In this document: piece by piece, positions 8,150 to 17,928 of the stretch
How positions within the stretch are numbered: position 1 is the first letter of the stretch
Layout of the letters: every line of letters begins with the position of its first letter
Source: Planctomycetota bacterium
GTDB taxonomy: Bacteria; Planctomycetota; Phycisphaerae; WQYP01
Direction of reading: 5' to 3'
DNA length: 57,145 nt
Assembly: GCA_021808485.1 (NCBI GenBank)
Contig: JAKBBN010000008.1
Location: 1 to 57,145, forward strand
Notes under the pieces: generated by a model
Database searches by the model: none
The model's input: only the letters and a program-made list of their open reading frames with translations
Told to the model about the DNA's origin: nothing
Program-made: the position numbers and the translations under genes

Positions 8150-8537
8150 AAATACAGTGCCGACGTGAAGCGAGCCTTGTGCCCCGGTGCTTCAGCTTAT
8201 TTATAAAAACTGAACAATAGTTCAACGATGGCCTCTTGGCAAAACTCAAAGATCACCGTCAACTGCCGCCAACGGTTTATGCCTGTGCCGGGGGCACCGG
8301 CGGGCCACCCGGGACAGCATGCCGAACCGTATCCGGGACCGCCGTTTTCCCTATAAAATCCTGGCGATGAACCTTTCGGTCACGGGTTCCCTTTAATTGA
8401 GGATCCTCAAACAAGCCCGGCGGGTCATGGACGGAAATAAACGTCCAATATCTCGTGGGCGGACGGGGCAGCCGAATTGTATAACTAATCAGACATCGAA
8501 ACCGCAGTCCATGCGAGTACAGCGGAATTCCTGTCCG

Positions 8538-8561
8538 GTTTCGGCCGAAACTTTTTTTTTT
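8538..8561 (+). terminator. intrinsic terminator
   Basis: The 14-bp perfect palindrome gtttcggccgaaac forms a short stem with a ggcc loop and is followed by ten consecutive T residues. Confidence 0.55.
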
Positions 8562-8592
8562 AATGCGCTATTAACACGCTGTAATTTAAGTG

Positions 8593-8601
8593 TGCTACAA
8601 T
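8593..8601 (+). promoter_or_regulatory. extended -10 promoter of the SYLF lipoprotein gene
   Basis: TGC followed by TACAAT, i.e. an extended -10 element, lies 63 bp before the ATG at 8664 and just after the terminator at 8538-8561. A weak -35 candidate (ttaaca) lies about 19 bp upstream. Confidence 0.4.
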
Positions 8602-8663
8602 AGTTCACCTTTGGCAGCGGCGCATTTATGCCCGTAAGTGTTCGCGTTTAAGGAGTATTACCC

Positions 8664-9233
8664 ATGCGTGTAAATACATTATTGTCGTCAGCCCTGGTTC
8701 TGGCCGCGATATCGATTATATCGCTTGCCGGATGTTCGGAACATCCGATATCCCCGGTAACTTCTTACGGCCGATCCGCCATGAATGCATCCGTTGCCGA
8801 AGCGCTGGCGGAATTCAAGGGCTCAAGCCCGGCAATTGCACAGCAAATCGGGCAAGCTTACGGCTATGCGGTGCTGCCTTCGGTGGGTGCCGGGGCATTG
8901 ATCTTCGGCGGAGCCGAAGGTCGAGGCGAACTTTTCAAACAAGGGTCTCTGGCGGGCTATATACGCATGACGCAGGGAACATTCGGCGCGCAAATCGGCG
9001 GTCAAAGCTTTCGCGAACTGATCCTGCTGCAAAATGCCGCCACGTATCAGGATTTTATTTCCGGACAGGTTTCGTTTGATGCCAGGGCGACTGCCGTGGC
9101 CATTCGTGCGGGCAGTGGAACCGCATCAAACTACGAACATGGAATTGTGGTTTATACAAAGCCGACGGCCGGCCTGATGGCGCAGGCCGCGATTGGCGGC
9201 CAGCAGTTTACCGTTGCGCCGCTGCAGCCGTGA
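8664..9233 (+). CDS. SYLF/YSC84-domain lipoprotein
   Basis: 189 residues. Signal sequence with lipobox SLAGC (Cys24), then a SYLF (YSC84-like) domain over about 45-185. Hallmarks are the opening helix ALAEFKGSSPAIAQQIGQAYGYAVLPSVGAGALIFGGAEGRG, the GYIRMTQGTFGAQIGGQSFREL block and a Gly-rich C-terminus ending in QAAIGGQQF. SYLF domains bind phospholipids, and bacterial members are usually exported. ATG at 8664 is preceded by aaggag. It stands alone behind its own promoter and terminator. Confidence 0.85.
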   Translation: MRVNTLLSSALVLAAISIISLAGCSEHPISPVTSYGRSAMNASVAEALAEFKGSSPAIAQQIGQAYGYAVLPSVGAGALIFGGAEGRGELFKQGSLAGYIRMTQGTFGAQIGGQSFRELILLQNAATYQDFISGQVSFDARATAVAIRAGSGTASNYEHGIVVYTKPTAGLMAQAAIGGQQFTVAPLQP

Positions 9234-9306
9234 TACCCCCTGCCGAACGCGGGTCCTGAAATATCCGGCTCAGTTCAGGCGGCTCCATGGAAACAGAAAG
9301 TCATGC

Positions 9307-9942
9307 ATGATGCACGACCCGCCGATCGTTTATGACCATCTTTCGGCGCAGTTGGCGGATGAAATCTTTCCGCGATGGAAGACCGCACCGCCCATGGGCG
9401 GCGATCTACCGTTCCGATTGCTGGCACGCGCAGCTTTTACGAGTGTGCAACCACGGACGGCGGAAATGATGCCCATGGCCGGCGTCAACCTTGTCACGTT
9501 GCACCACAGCGGTTTTTCCGAAGGCTTTTTTGAGGATAGCCTGCCGGATACGGCGAAGTATCTGGAGTATATCCGGCAGTTTCACGCCGGCGGCGAGACC
9601 GGTCAGCGAGGTTGGGCGGACATCGGCTATCATTTTGCAGTGGATAGAGCGGGACGAATTTGGCAGTTGCGCCCGCTGCAGTGGCAGGGCGCGCACGTTA
9701 AGAATCATAACGGGGGCAATATGGGCATCGTGGCGCTGGGTAATTTTGATCTGCAAGTCCCGCCGGATCCGCTCATCGCCGCACTTTGCACATTCACCGA
9801 TTGGCTGAGGCGGATTTACGAATTGCCGGGGACAGCGGTTCATATTCATGGCAGCCTGGCTGACGAACCCACCTCCTGCCCCGGAAGTTTGCTGAAAAAA
9901 GCCTTGGAGCATTGGGCAATGCGGGACAAGGCAGCGGTTTAA
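9307..9942 (+). CDS. N-acetylmuramoyl-L-alanine amidase (Amidase_2/PGRP fold)
   Basis: 211 residues. VNLVTLHHSGFS provides the first zinc His, GWADIGYHFAVDRAGRIWQLRP is the conserved core strand block, and VHIHGSLADEPTSCPG provides the second His and the Cys ligand, as in peptidoglycan-recognition amidases. These enzymes cut the bond between N-acetylmuramic acid and L-Ala of the stem peptide. No clear signal peptide is visible from ATG 9307 (two consecutive ATGs), so the cellular site is unclear. I prefer this start to the open frame from 9193, which overlaps the SYLF gene. It converges on clpB with 16 bp between stops. With mrdA and rodA in the same window, it supports a peptidoglycan cell wall. 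Confidence 0.83.
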   Translation: MMHDPPIVYDHLSAQLADEIFPRWKTAPPMGGDLPFRLLARAAFTSVQPRTAEMMPMAGVNLVTLHHSGFSEGFFEDSLPDTAKYLEYIRQFHAGGETGQRGWADIGYHFAVDRAGRIWQLRPLQWQGAHVKNHNGGNMGIVALGNFDLQVPPDPLIAALCTFTDWLRRIYELPGTAVHIHGSLADEPTSCPGSLLKKALEHWAMRDKAAV

Positions 9943-9958
9943 AACCAAATAACTGCAA

Positions 9959-12556
<2,598 letters not shown>

Positions 12557-12693
12557 AAATACTCCATTCGCGGAGCGGCTGTTTTGTTCGACCGTCATCC
12601 GCAGCAGGGGGATAACAAAGGGCATACCAGCATAAAAAGGCCCCGAAATACCGCGGAAATTAACAAATAATCCGCCAACTCGTCCGATCGCAT

Positions 12694-12706
12694 TGCCATT
12701 TTGGCA
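12694..12706. promoter_or_regulatory. palindrome in the clpB-hemL divergent region
   Basis: tgcca-ttt-tggca is a perfect 5-3-5 inverted repeat, 138 bp before clpB and 80 bp before hemL. On the plus strand it overlaps a GG-N10-GC spacing like a sigma-54 -24/-12 element, with poor flanking match. A role as operator is possible but unproven. Confidence 0.25.
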
Positions 12707-12773
12707 GTTTGGCGGCAATTTCGGCGGAGATCAACAAGCGTCAGGCCACTTTCAGGAATCTACCGACTGCGGT

Positions 12774-12779
12774 TAAAAT
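12774..12779 (+). promoter_or_regulatory. -10 element immediately before hemL
   Basis: TAAAAT ends 6 bp before the hemL ATG, which would place the transcript start on or next to the start codon. No Shine-Dalgarno sequence is visible, so a leaderless mRNA is likely if this promoter is used. Confidence 0.35.
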
Positions 12780-12785
12780 CCACGA

Positions 12786-14117
12786 ATGGCAAAAATTAAA
12801 CAATCCCCAAACCGCTATAAAAAATCCGAGGCTTTGTTCAAACGTGCGCTGAACCTGATGCCGGGTGGAGTCTCCTCTCCTGTGCGTTCATTTCGCAGTG
12901 TGAACCTTTCTCCTGTCTTTATTCGTGAAGGGCAGGGTGCGCGACTGATTGATGTGGATTCCAATTCCTATATCGATTACGTCATGAGCTACGGTCCGTT
13001 GATTCTCGGCCACGCACATGCCGCTGTACAAGCCGCCGTCGCCAAACAAATGAGCCGTGGAGCAAGTTTCGGCTGTTGCACGGAAGAAGAAATCCAGCTT
13101 GCGGAATTAATTACCCAGGCCATGCCGAATGTGCCCATGCTGCGTTTTGTATCCAGCGGAACGGAAGCCGTTATGAGTACAATTCGCCTGGCACGGGCGG
13201 CGACCGGCCGACCGATGATCGTGAAAATTGCCGGCGGGTATCACGGCCATGCCGATACGCTGCTGGTAAGCGCCGGCAGCGGAGCAACCACGCATGGAGT
13301 TCCCAGCAGCCCGGGCATCCCATCGGAGGTGACCGCCAATACCCTGGTCATCCCGTTTAATGATACGGCCGCCGCCGAGAAAATATTCGCCGAGTTCGGG
13401 CCGCGAATTGCGGGAATTTTTCTTGAGCCGATCATGGGCAATATTGGCGTGGTACCGCCGAATGCGGGGTATTTGCCACTTCTGCGGCAACTGTGCAGTC
13501 AGCACAACTGCCTGCTGATTGCCGATGAAGTGATGACCGGTTTTCGGGTGGCACATGGCGGCGCCCAAAAATTGTTTAATGTTGAACCGGACATCACCTG
13601 TCTTGGCAAGATTATCGGCGGCGGATTACCCGTCGGGGCTTACGGCGGCCGGGCAGATTTGATGCAGCAGGTATCTCCGGCCGGCCCGGTTTACCAGGCA
13701 GGAACGTTGTCCGGCAATCCATTGGCGATGTCCGCGGGGATAGTAACGCTGCGCCTGCTGCAAGCCGACAATGTTTATCCGCAGCTTGAATCGCTGGGAG
13801 CCGCGCTACAAGCCGGACTGGAGGCGGCGGCTGAATCCGCCGATATTCCCCTTGTGGTGCAGCGTTGTGGAAGCATGATTACACCATTTTTTGTTCGTGA
13901 CGCGGCATCCGCCAAAGCCGGCGTGCGAAACTATGCCGATGCGCTGGCGTGCGATACCGGCCGGTTTGCGGCCTTTTTCCGGCTTATGCTGGAATCCGGG
14001 ATCATGATACCACCATCGCAATTTGAGGCCTGGTTTATTTCGCTTGCCCACACGGTGGAAGATATTGATATCACGATAAAGGCGGCGACAAAAGCCCTTA
14101 AAGCGATGACGGCATGA
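12786..14117 (+). CDS. hemL: glutamate-1-semialdehyde 2,1-aminomutase
   Basis: 443 residues, close to the family's usual 425-435. It converts glutamate-1-semialdehyde to 5-aminolevulinate in the C5 route to tetrapyrroles, using PLP in the cytoplasm. Evidence: the opening ALNLMPGGVSSPVRSF, SSGTEAVMSTIRLARA, GGYHGHAD, IADEVMTGFR and the PLP lysine K275 in CLGKIIGGGLPVGAYGG, all diagnostic for HemL over other class III aminotransferases. It diverges from clpB, and purU follows after 69 bp. No other heme genes are in the window. The start lacks a ribosome site and lies 6 bp after a -10-like TAAAAT. Confidence 0.96.
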   Translation: MAKIKQSPNRYKKSEALFKRALNLMPGGVSSPVRSFRSVNLSPVFIREGQGARLIDVDSNSYIDYVMSYGPLILGHAHAAVQAAVAKQMSRGASFGCCTEEEIQLAELITQAMPNVPMLRFVSSGTEAVMSTIRLARAATGRPMIVKIAGGYHGHADTLLVSAGSGATTHGVPSSPGIPSEVTANTLVIPFNDTAAAEKIFAEFGPRIAGIFLEPIMGNIGVVPPNAGYLPLLRQLCSQHNCLLIADEVMTGFRVAHGGAQKLFNVEPDITCLGKIIGGGLPVGAYGGRADLMQQVSPAGPVYQAGTLSGNPLAMSAGIVTLRLLQADNVYPQLESLGAALQAGLEAAAESADIPLVVQRCGSMITPFFVRDAASAKAGVRNYADALACDTGRFAAFFRLMLESGIMIPPSQFEAWFISLAHTVEDIDITIKAATKALKAMTA

Positions 14118-14186
14118 CCAACACCGCCCGAACCGGCCGGCGTCCGGATAAACGACGGACGAGCGGCGGCAGTACCTGGAGAATAC

Positions 14187-15101
14187 ATGAGTGAAACTGG
14201 AAAGCTACTGGCAATTGTATCCGTACAGGGAAGGGACCAGAAAGGTGTAGTGGCCCGCTTTGCGACCTACGTGGCGGAACATGGAATTAACATAGAGGAC
14301 ATGGAACAGCGGGTTCTGCGCGGGCTTTTCGTGATGGATATGCTGGTGGATATCCGTGAAATGACCATGTCCCTGGATCAATTGATTACCGGCCTCCTGG
14401 AACTCGGCAAAGAAATGGAGATGCAGGTCCGCGTCTCTTTGCAGAAATCGCGCAGGCCCAAGCGTGTTGTCGTTCTCGTAAGCCGGGAGGCGCACTGTCT
14501 GGATACTCTCATTAACCTGTCGGCCCGAAGGTCGCTGGGAGGTGAAATATGCGCGGTACTGGGCAATCATCCGGACCTGCATGCGCGTGCCCAGGCTGCA
14601 GGACTGTCGTTTGAGTGGAAGGCCAGCGGCGCCGGCCCGGCAGACAAAGAATCGCATTTTTCATGGCTGACACAGCGACTTTCCGCGTTAAATCCGGACC
14701 TTGTGGTTTTAGCCAGGTATATGCAGATTCTTCCCCCTGCACTCACGGAGCAGTTTAAATGGAAAATCATCAATATTCACCCATCGCTGCTGCCGCATTT
14801 TCCCGGCGCCAATCCGTACCGTCAGGCGTTTGAAAGCGGCGTTCGCGTAACCGGCTGCACGGCTCATTTTGTAACACAGGCCCTGGATCAGGGGCCGATC
14901 ATATTGCAGGATGTTTTTCATATTAATATCGGCGTGGATCAGGCGGAGGATGTACGGGAACGCGGATTGCAGCTGGAAGCGCAAACACTGGCCAAAGCCG
15001 TTATATATTTTCTCAATGAAGAATTGATTGTTGTGGAGGACAAGGTCGTTTTTAAACCCGGTATTGATACCTTCGGCAAGCAAATTGAACGGCCAATGTG
15101 A
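14187..15101 (+). CDS. purU: formyltetrahydrofolate deformylase
   Basis: 304 residues. An N-terminal ACT domain (about 8-90, AIVSVQGRDQKGVVARFATYV) is followed by a formyltransferase domain (about 92-290). The latter holds VVVLVSREAHCL, LVVLARYMQILP, the NIHPSLLPHFPGA loop with the catalytic His, and ALDQGPIILQD with the catalytic Asp. PurU hydrolyses 10-formyl-THF to formate and THF; the ACT domain commonly senses methionine or glycine. An ACT plus formyltransferase layout separates it from PurN. A Shine-Dalgarno sequence (ggag) precedes the ATG, and a strong terminator follows at 15162-15199. Confidence 0.92.
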   Translation: MSETGKLLAIVSVQGRDQKGVVARFATYVAEHGINIEDMEQRVLRGLFVMDMLVDIREMTMSLDQLITGLLELGKEMEMQVRVSLQKSRRPKRVVVLVSREAHCLDTLINLSARRSLGGEICAVLGNHPDLHARAQAAGLSFEWKASGAGPADKESHFSWLTQRLSALNPDLVVLARYMQILPPALTEQFKWKIINIHPSLLPHFPGANPYRQAFESGVRVTGCTAHFVTQALDQGPIILQDVFHINIGVDQAEDVRERGLQLEAQTLAKAVIYFLNEELIVVEDKVVFKPGIDTFGKQIERPM

Positions 15102-15161
15102 CGCCTTCAGCAGCGTGGCGGGCAGGAACAATTTTCGCTTGCGCCCACTGGTAAAACTGAT

Positions 15162-15199
15162 AACACTTGCCTAAAGTGCTGAAAGGCAAGTGTTTTTTT
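15162..15199 (+). terminator. intrinsic terminator after purU
   Basis: An 11-bp inverted repeat (aacacttgcct / aggcaagtgtt) with an 11-base loop runs straight into a T7 tract. It ends only about 14 bp before the msrB start codon, so it could also act as an attenuator in the msrB leader. Confidence 0.8.
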
Positions 15200-15213
15200 G
15201 AAAGGGTCCGCCC

Positions 15214-15708
15214 ATGGAAGCCCACAACAAATCCGGCGCCGATTCCAAAACGCCTGCGGATGGTCATCCCTGTCCGCCGTCCGCGGGATGCTCCACGGAG
15301 CACTGGAAAAGCAGATCAGACGAAGAGTGGCAGGAAGCACTTTCTCCGGAACAGTACCAGATTGCCCGTCAGGCGGGTACTGAACGGGCCTTTACGGGAA
15401 AATACTGGGACACCAAAACACCCGGTCTTTACCGTTGTGCTTGCTGTATGCAGCCGCTGTTTCGGTCGGAAACAAAATTTGATTCCGGCACCGGATGGCC
15501 GAGTTTTTATGTACCAATATCCCCGACTGCCGTCAGCGAACATCAGGATCGATCGAGTTTCAGCGTCCGCACGGAAATCCGCTGCGGGCAATGTGACGCA
15601 CACCTCGGGCACGTTTTCAAGGATGGGCCGGCGCCCACAGGCTTGCGCTATTGCATGAATTCCGCCGTTCTTGACCTGCTGCCGGATTCCGCCGGCCAGC
15701 ATGGATAA
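15214..15708 (+). CDS. msrB: peptide-methionine (R)-S-oxide reductase MsrB
   Basis: 164 residues. It reduces methionine-R-sulfoxide in proteins. Zinc ligands C75, C78, C124 and C127 sit in CACC and CGQC pairs; GTGWPSF and GHVFKDGP are the family signatures, and C147 in LRYCMNS is the catalytic cysteine. A 30-residue N-terminal extension with extra cysteines (C20, C26) is not a convincing signal peptide. A gaaaggg ribosome site lies 8 bp before ATG. The terminator ending about 14 bp upstream leaves almost no room for a separate promoter after it, so regulation by readthrough is possible. Confidence 0.94.
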   Translation: MEAHNKSGADSKTPADGHPCPPSAGCSTEHWKSRSDEEWQEALSPEQYQIARQAGTERAFTGKYWDTKTPGLYRCACCMQPLFRSETKFDSGTGWPSFYVPISPTAVSEHQDRSSFSVRTEIRCGQCDAHLGHVFKDGPAPTGLRYCMNSAVLDLLPDSAGQHG

Positions 15709-15855
15709 ACGGTCCCCGGACCCGCCGCCAAATCCGCCTGTTGAATTCGCCGATATTGGCGCAGTGACCAATATTGACGATAATCACATCAACAGGCCGA
15801 TGAACGGCGTGCGTTTCGGATGACCATCGGCTGAATGTGGAAATTGAGGTATACC

Positions 15856-16056
15856 ATGCAGCGTAACCGTGCAGTACCGGCGACAATGGCGGTGGCCCTT
15901 CTGATTACCATGTTGACCGGTTGCACCCGCCAGCCGGCACGAAATGCGGAAAATTCAAGCTATTTTGGTCTAAGCGGTCGGAAGATTGTATCGCCCGACA
16001 TGAATATCCTGCGAAATCAGGCATCATTGGCAAGCAAATCAGGACTGAATCACTGA
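15856..16056 (+). CDS. small predicted lipoprotein
   Basis: 66 residues. The N-terminus MQRNRAVPATMAVALLITMLTGC is a lipoprotein signal with lipobox MLTGC (Cys23). The mature part is about 43 residues, hydrophilic, with no recognisable domain. gaggt lies 8 bp before the ATG, which favours this start over ATG 15835. The gene precedes a small membrane-protein gene on the same strand and may be co-transcribed with it. Confidence 0.6.
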   Translation: MQRNRAVPATMAVALLITMLTGCTRQPARNAENSSYFGLSGRKIVSPDMNILRNQASLASKSGLNH

Positions 16057-16144
16057 TTGACCGGTCCGTCATTTGGACCAGTGACCGGTGCCTGCAGGAT
16101 TGAGCGAGCAACGACGGATCAAGCCACCCGTGCGTCGGGGTTTT

Positions 16145-16756
16145 ATGCTGACACTTCTGCTTATACGGCTGCCTGAAGACTGGCCGCATCTATTCTGGCC
16201 GCTCTTTGAATTCAAGCCATTTTTCTGGCTGGCTGTGGCCCTGCCCGCCATAGCCGCAATTTGGGTGGGACAAAAACGAAGCGACACGCGGGCCACACGG
16301 AGCGGCCTTGCCCTGTTGTGCCTGTTGATTGCCTGGATCGGTATCTCCTTTTTAGTTGCAACTCCGCGGGAGAGGCTGTTAAGCAGGCAGGCTGAATTAG
16401 TCCGTGCCGCAGGACATGACCACATAAAGATTGTGATGAATATTTTATCCGCGGATGTTCTGTTCGGATCGTTGAACCGAGCGGCGATTGAAAGCGAGCT
16501 AAACTCGCGGCTGGCGGAAGCTCATATTACGGGCAGCTATATTCGCTCCGCCACGGCGTTTATTCATGGCCGACGGGCGGTTACAGATATTGCCGTGTGG
16601 ACGCAAACACAGGATTTCGGTCCGGTGATATCAAATTGGCAGTTGTCATGGCGGGATCACCGCCGTCCGGGAAATTGGCAGGTGACGCACATTACCCTGT
16701 TAAGGATCAACAACCATAAGATGCCGCCGGGGGCGACCATTCCATCCGGGCCATGA
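16145..16756 (+). CDS. predicted membrane protein, unknown function
   Basis: 203 residues from MLTLLLIRLPEDWPHLFWPL. Two membrane segments (about 25-45 and 58-78, ending in ...WIGISFLVA) are followed by a soluble domain (about 80-195) that starts with a helix RERLLSRQAELVRAAGHDH and continues with strands, compatible with an NTF2-like or small alpha/beta fold. I know no family name. GTG 16088 would add 19 residues with no gain in family features, so ATG 16145 is preferred. It ends 55 bp before the convergent sigma-factor gene. Confidence 0.6.
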   Translation: MLTLLLIRLPEDWPHLFWPLFEFKPFFWLAVALPAIAAIWVGQKRSDTRATRSGLALLCLLIAWIGISFLVATPRERLLSRQAELVRAAGHDHIKIVMNILSADVLFGSLNRAAIESELNSRLAEAHITGSYIRSATAFIHGRRAVTDIAVWTQTQDFGPVISNWQLSWRDHRRPGNWQVTHITLLRINNHKMPPGATIPSGP

Positions 16757-16811
16757 CGGCGAACCGGAATGTTAACCGGCGAAGATACTCACCTGCGTTG
16801 AATCCAGCATC

Positions 16812-17699
16812 TCAAGCCACCGCTGCCTGCCGAATTGCGCCCCCGGCCTGAACGGAATTGGATTCCACAAGGTATTCCCGCCCGCGCATAAATTCAGCCA
16901 GTTTTCGCAACGCACCAACTTCAATCTGCCGGATGCGCTCACGTGTAAGCCCTATTCTGCGGGCGATTTGTTCCAGCGTAAGGGGAGAGGCTGAATCCAA
17001 CCCATGGCGAAGCCGGACGATAAGAGATTCACGATTATCGAGTCGGTCCAGGCAGTGCTGCAACACCCGCGTCATTTCCGATTTTTCCAATGCCCGGTCA
17101 GGCGTGGGCGCGGCATGATCCAGAATCATATCAAACAACGAAGCGTTGTTGTCCGCCCCTGCCGACACCGTGACTCCGCAACGGCAACTTTGCGAAGCGC
17201 TTTGAATATGAGCGATGTTGCGAAGACTGGTTTTCATTTCCTTGGCCAGATCTTCCGGACGAGGTTCCTGACCTACGCGATCACGATAGGCCAGCGCAGA
17301 GCCGTTGAGTTCACTTATCAGATGATTCATATAGGCCGGCACACGTATCGGCCTGGACGTCATCAGAATGCCCTGCCGAATGGCCTGCCGGATCCACCAT
17401 GTGGCATACGTACTGAACCGCACATCCTTTGCCGGATCAAACAAATCCACGGCGCGAACCAAACCAATATTGCCTTCGGCGATCAGGTCGCTCAAATTCA
17501 ACCCGCGGTTTGAAAATCGCCGGGCAATACTGACGACCAGGCGAAGGTTGGAACGAATCAGTTCCTGCCGTGCGGCTTGTTCTCCGTGCTCCCGCCACCG
17601 CCGGGCCGCAGATTTCTCCTGATCCGCTGTCAGCAGCGAATAACGGCGAATTTCCGCCAGATAAAGACGAATGTCATTTTCTGCATACTTGCTCGACAT
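16812..17699 (-). CDS. RNA polymerase sigma factor, sigma-70 family (RpoD/RpoS-like, group 2)
   Basis: 295 residues. Region 1.2 is short (DIRLYLAEIRRYSLLTADQE), region 2 is canonical (RLVVSIARRFSNRGLNLSDLIAEGN, VRFSTYATWWIRQAI), region 3 follows, and region 4 has LTLEQIARRIGLTRERIRQIEVGALRKL, a helix-turn-helix for -35 recognition. The lack of a long region 1.1 and non-conserved region points to an alternative group 2 sigma instead of the main RpoD. A ribosome site (gaggaagg) and a promoter candidate at 17808-17837 lie upstream. No anti-sigma gene is adjacent. Members of this type are common in several copies in planctomycetes. Confidence 0.88.
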   Translation of the reverse strand: MSSKYAENDIRLYLAEIRRYSLLTADQEKSAARRWREHGEQAARQELIRSNLRLVVSIARRFSNRGLNLSDLIAEGNIGLVRAVDLFDPAKDVRFSTYATWWIRQAIRQGILMTSRPIRVPAYMNHLISELNGSALAYRDRVGQEPRPEDLAKEMKTSLRNIAHIQSASQSCRCGVTVSAGADNNASLFDMILDHAAPTPDRALEKSEMTRVLQHCLDRLDNRESLIVRLRHGLDSASPLTLEQIARRIGLTRERIRQIEVGALRKLAEFMRGREYLVESNSVQAGGAIRQAAVA

Positions 17700-17807
17700 C
17701 TCTCAACCTGCCTTCCTCAATAACAAAACAACACATCCGGATGTTCCGGCACTGGTACAAACATTGCATTTTCATTACGCGGTCAGACATGACCGGAGCT
17801 GTTAGAA

Positions 17808-17837
17808 ATTGTATCGGCTTCAGTGGTACTTTAACAA
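17808..17837 (-). promoter_or_regulatory. sigma-70-type promoter of the sigma-factor gene
   Basis: Read on the minus strand: TTGTTA (17832-17837), an 18-bp spacer and TACAAT (17808-17813), about 109 bp before the start codon at 17699. Confidence 0.35.
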
Positions 17838-17928
17838 TACCCCAACCATTTTTTCCATGTCCCATAAACCGTCATAATGTCAACTTTCGCATTTGCGGCA
17901 CTGGGTCGCGGCAGCCAGTTACAAATTA

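Larger units (their letters stand above)
8150..8663. other. intergenic region with a terminator but no evident gene before it
   Basis: 514 bp between the methyltransferase and the SYLF lipoprotein. It holds a terminator-like palindrome with T10 at 8538-8561 and an extended -10 at 8593-8601. A 68-codon open frame at 8397-8603 crosses the terminator and looks non-coding. The terminator could belong to a long 3' untranslated region of the 6.9-8.1 kb unit or to a small RNA. Confidence 0.45.

Noticed and set aside
12557..12718. 54-codon extension of clpB
   Set aside because: Family length and an ATG with a good ribosome site fix the start at 12556.
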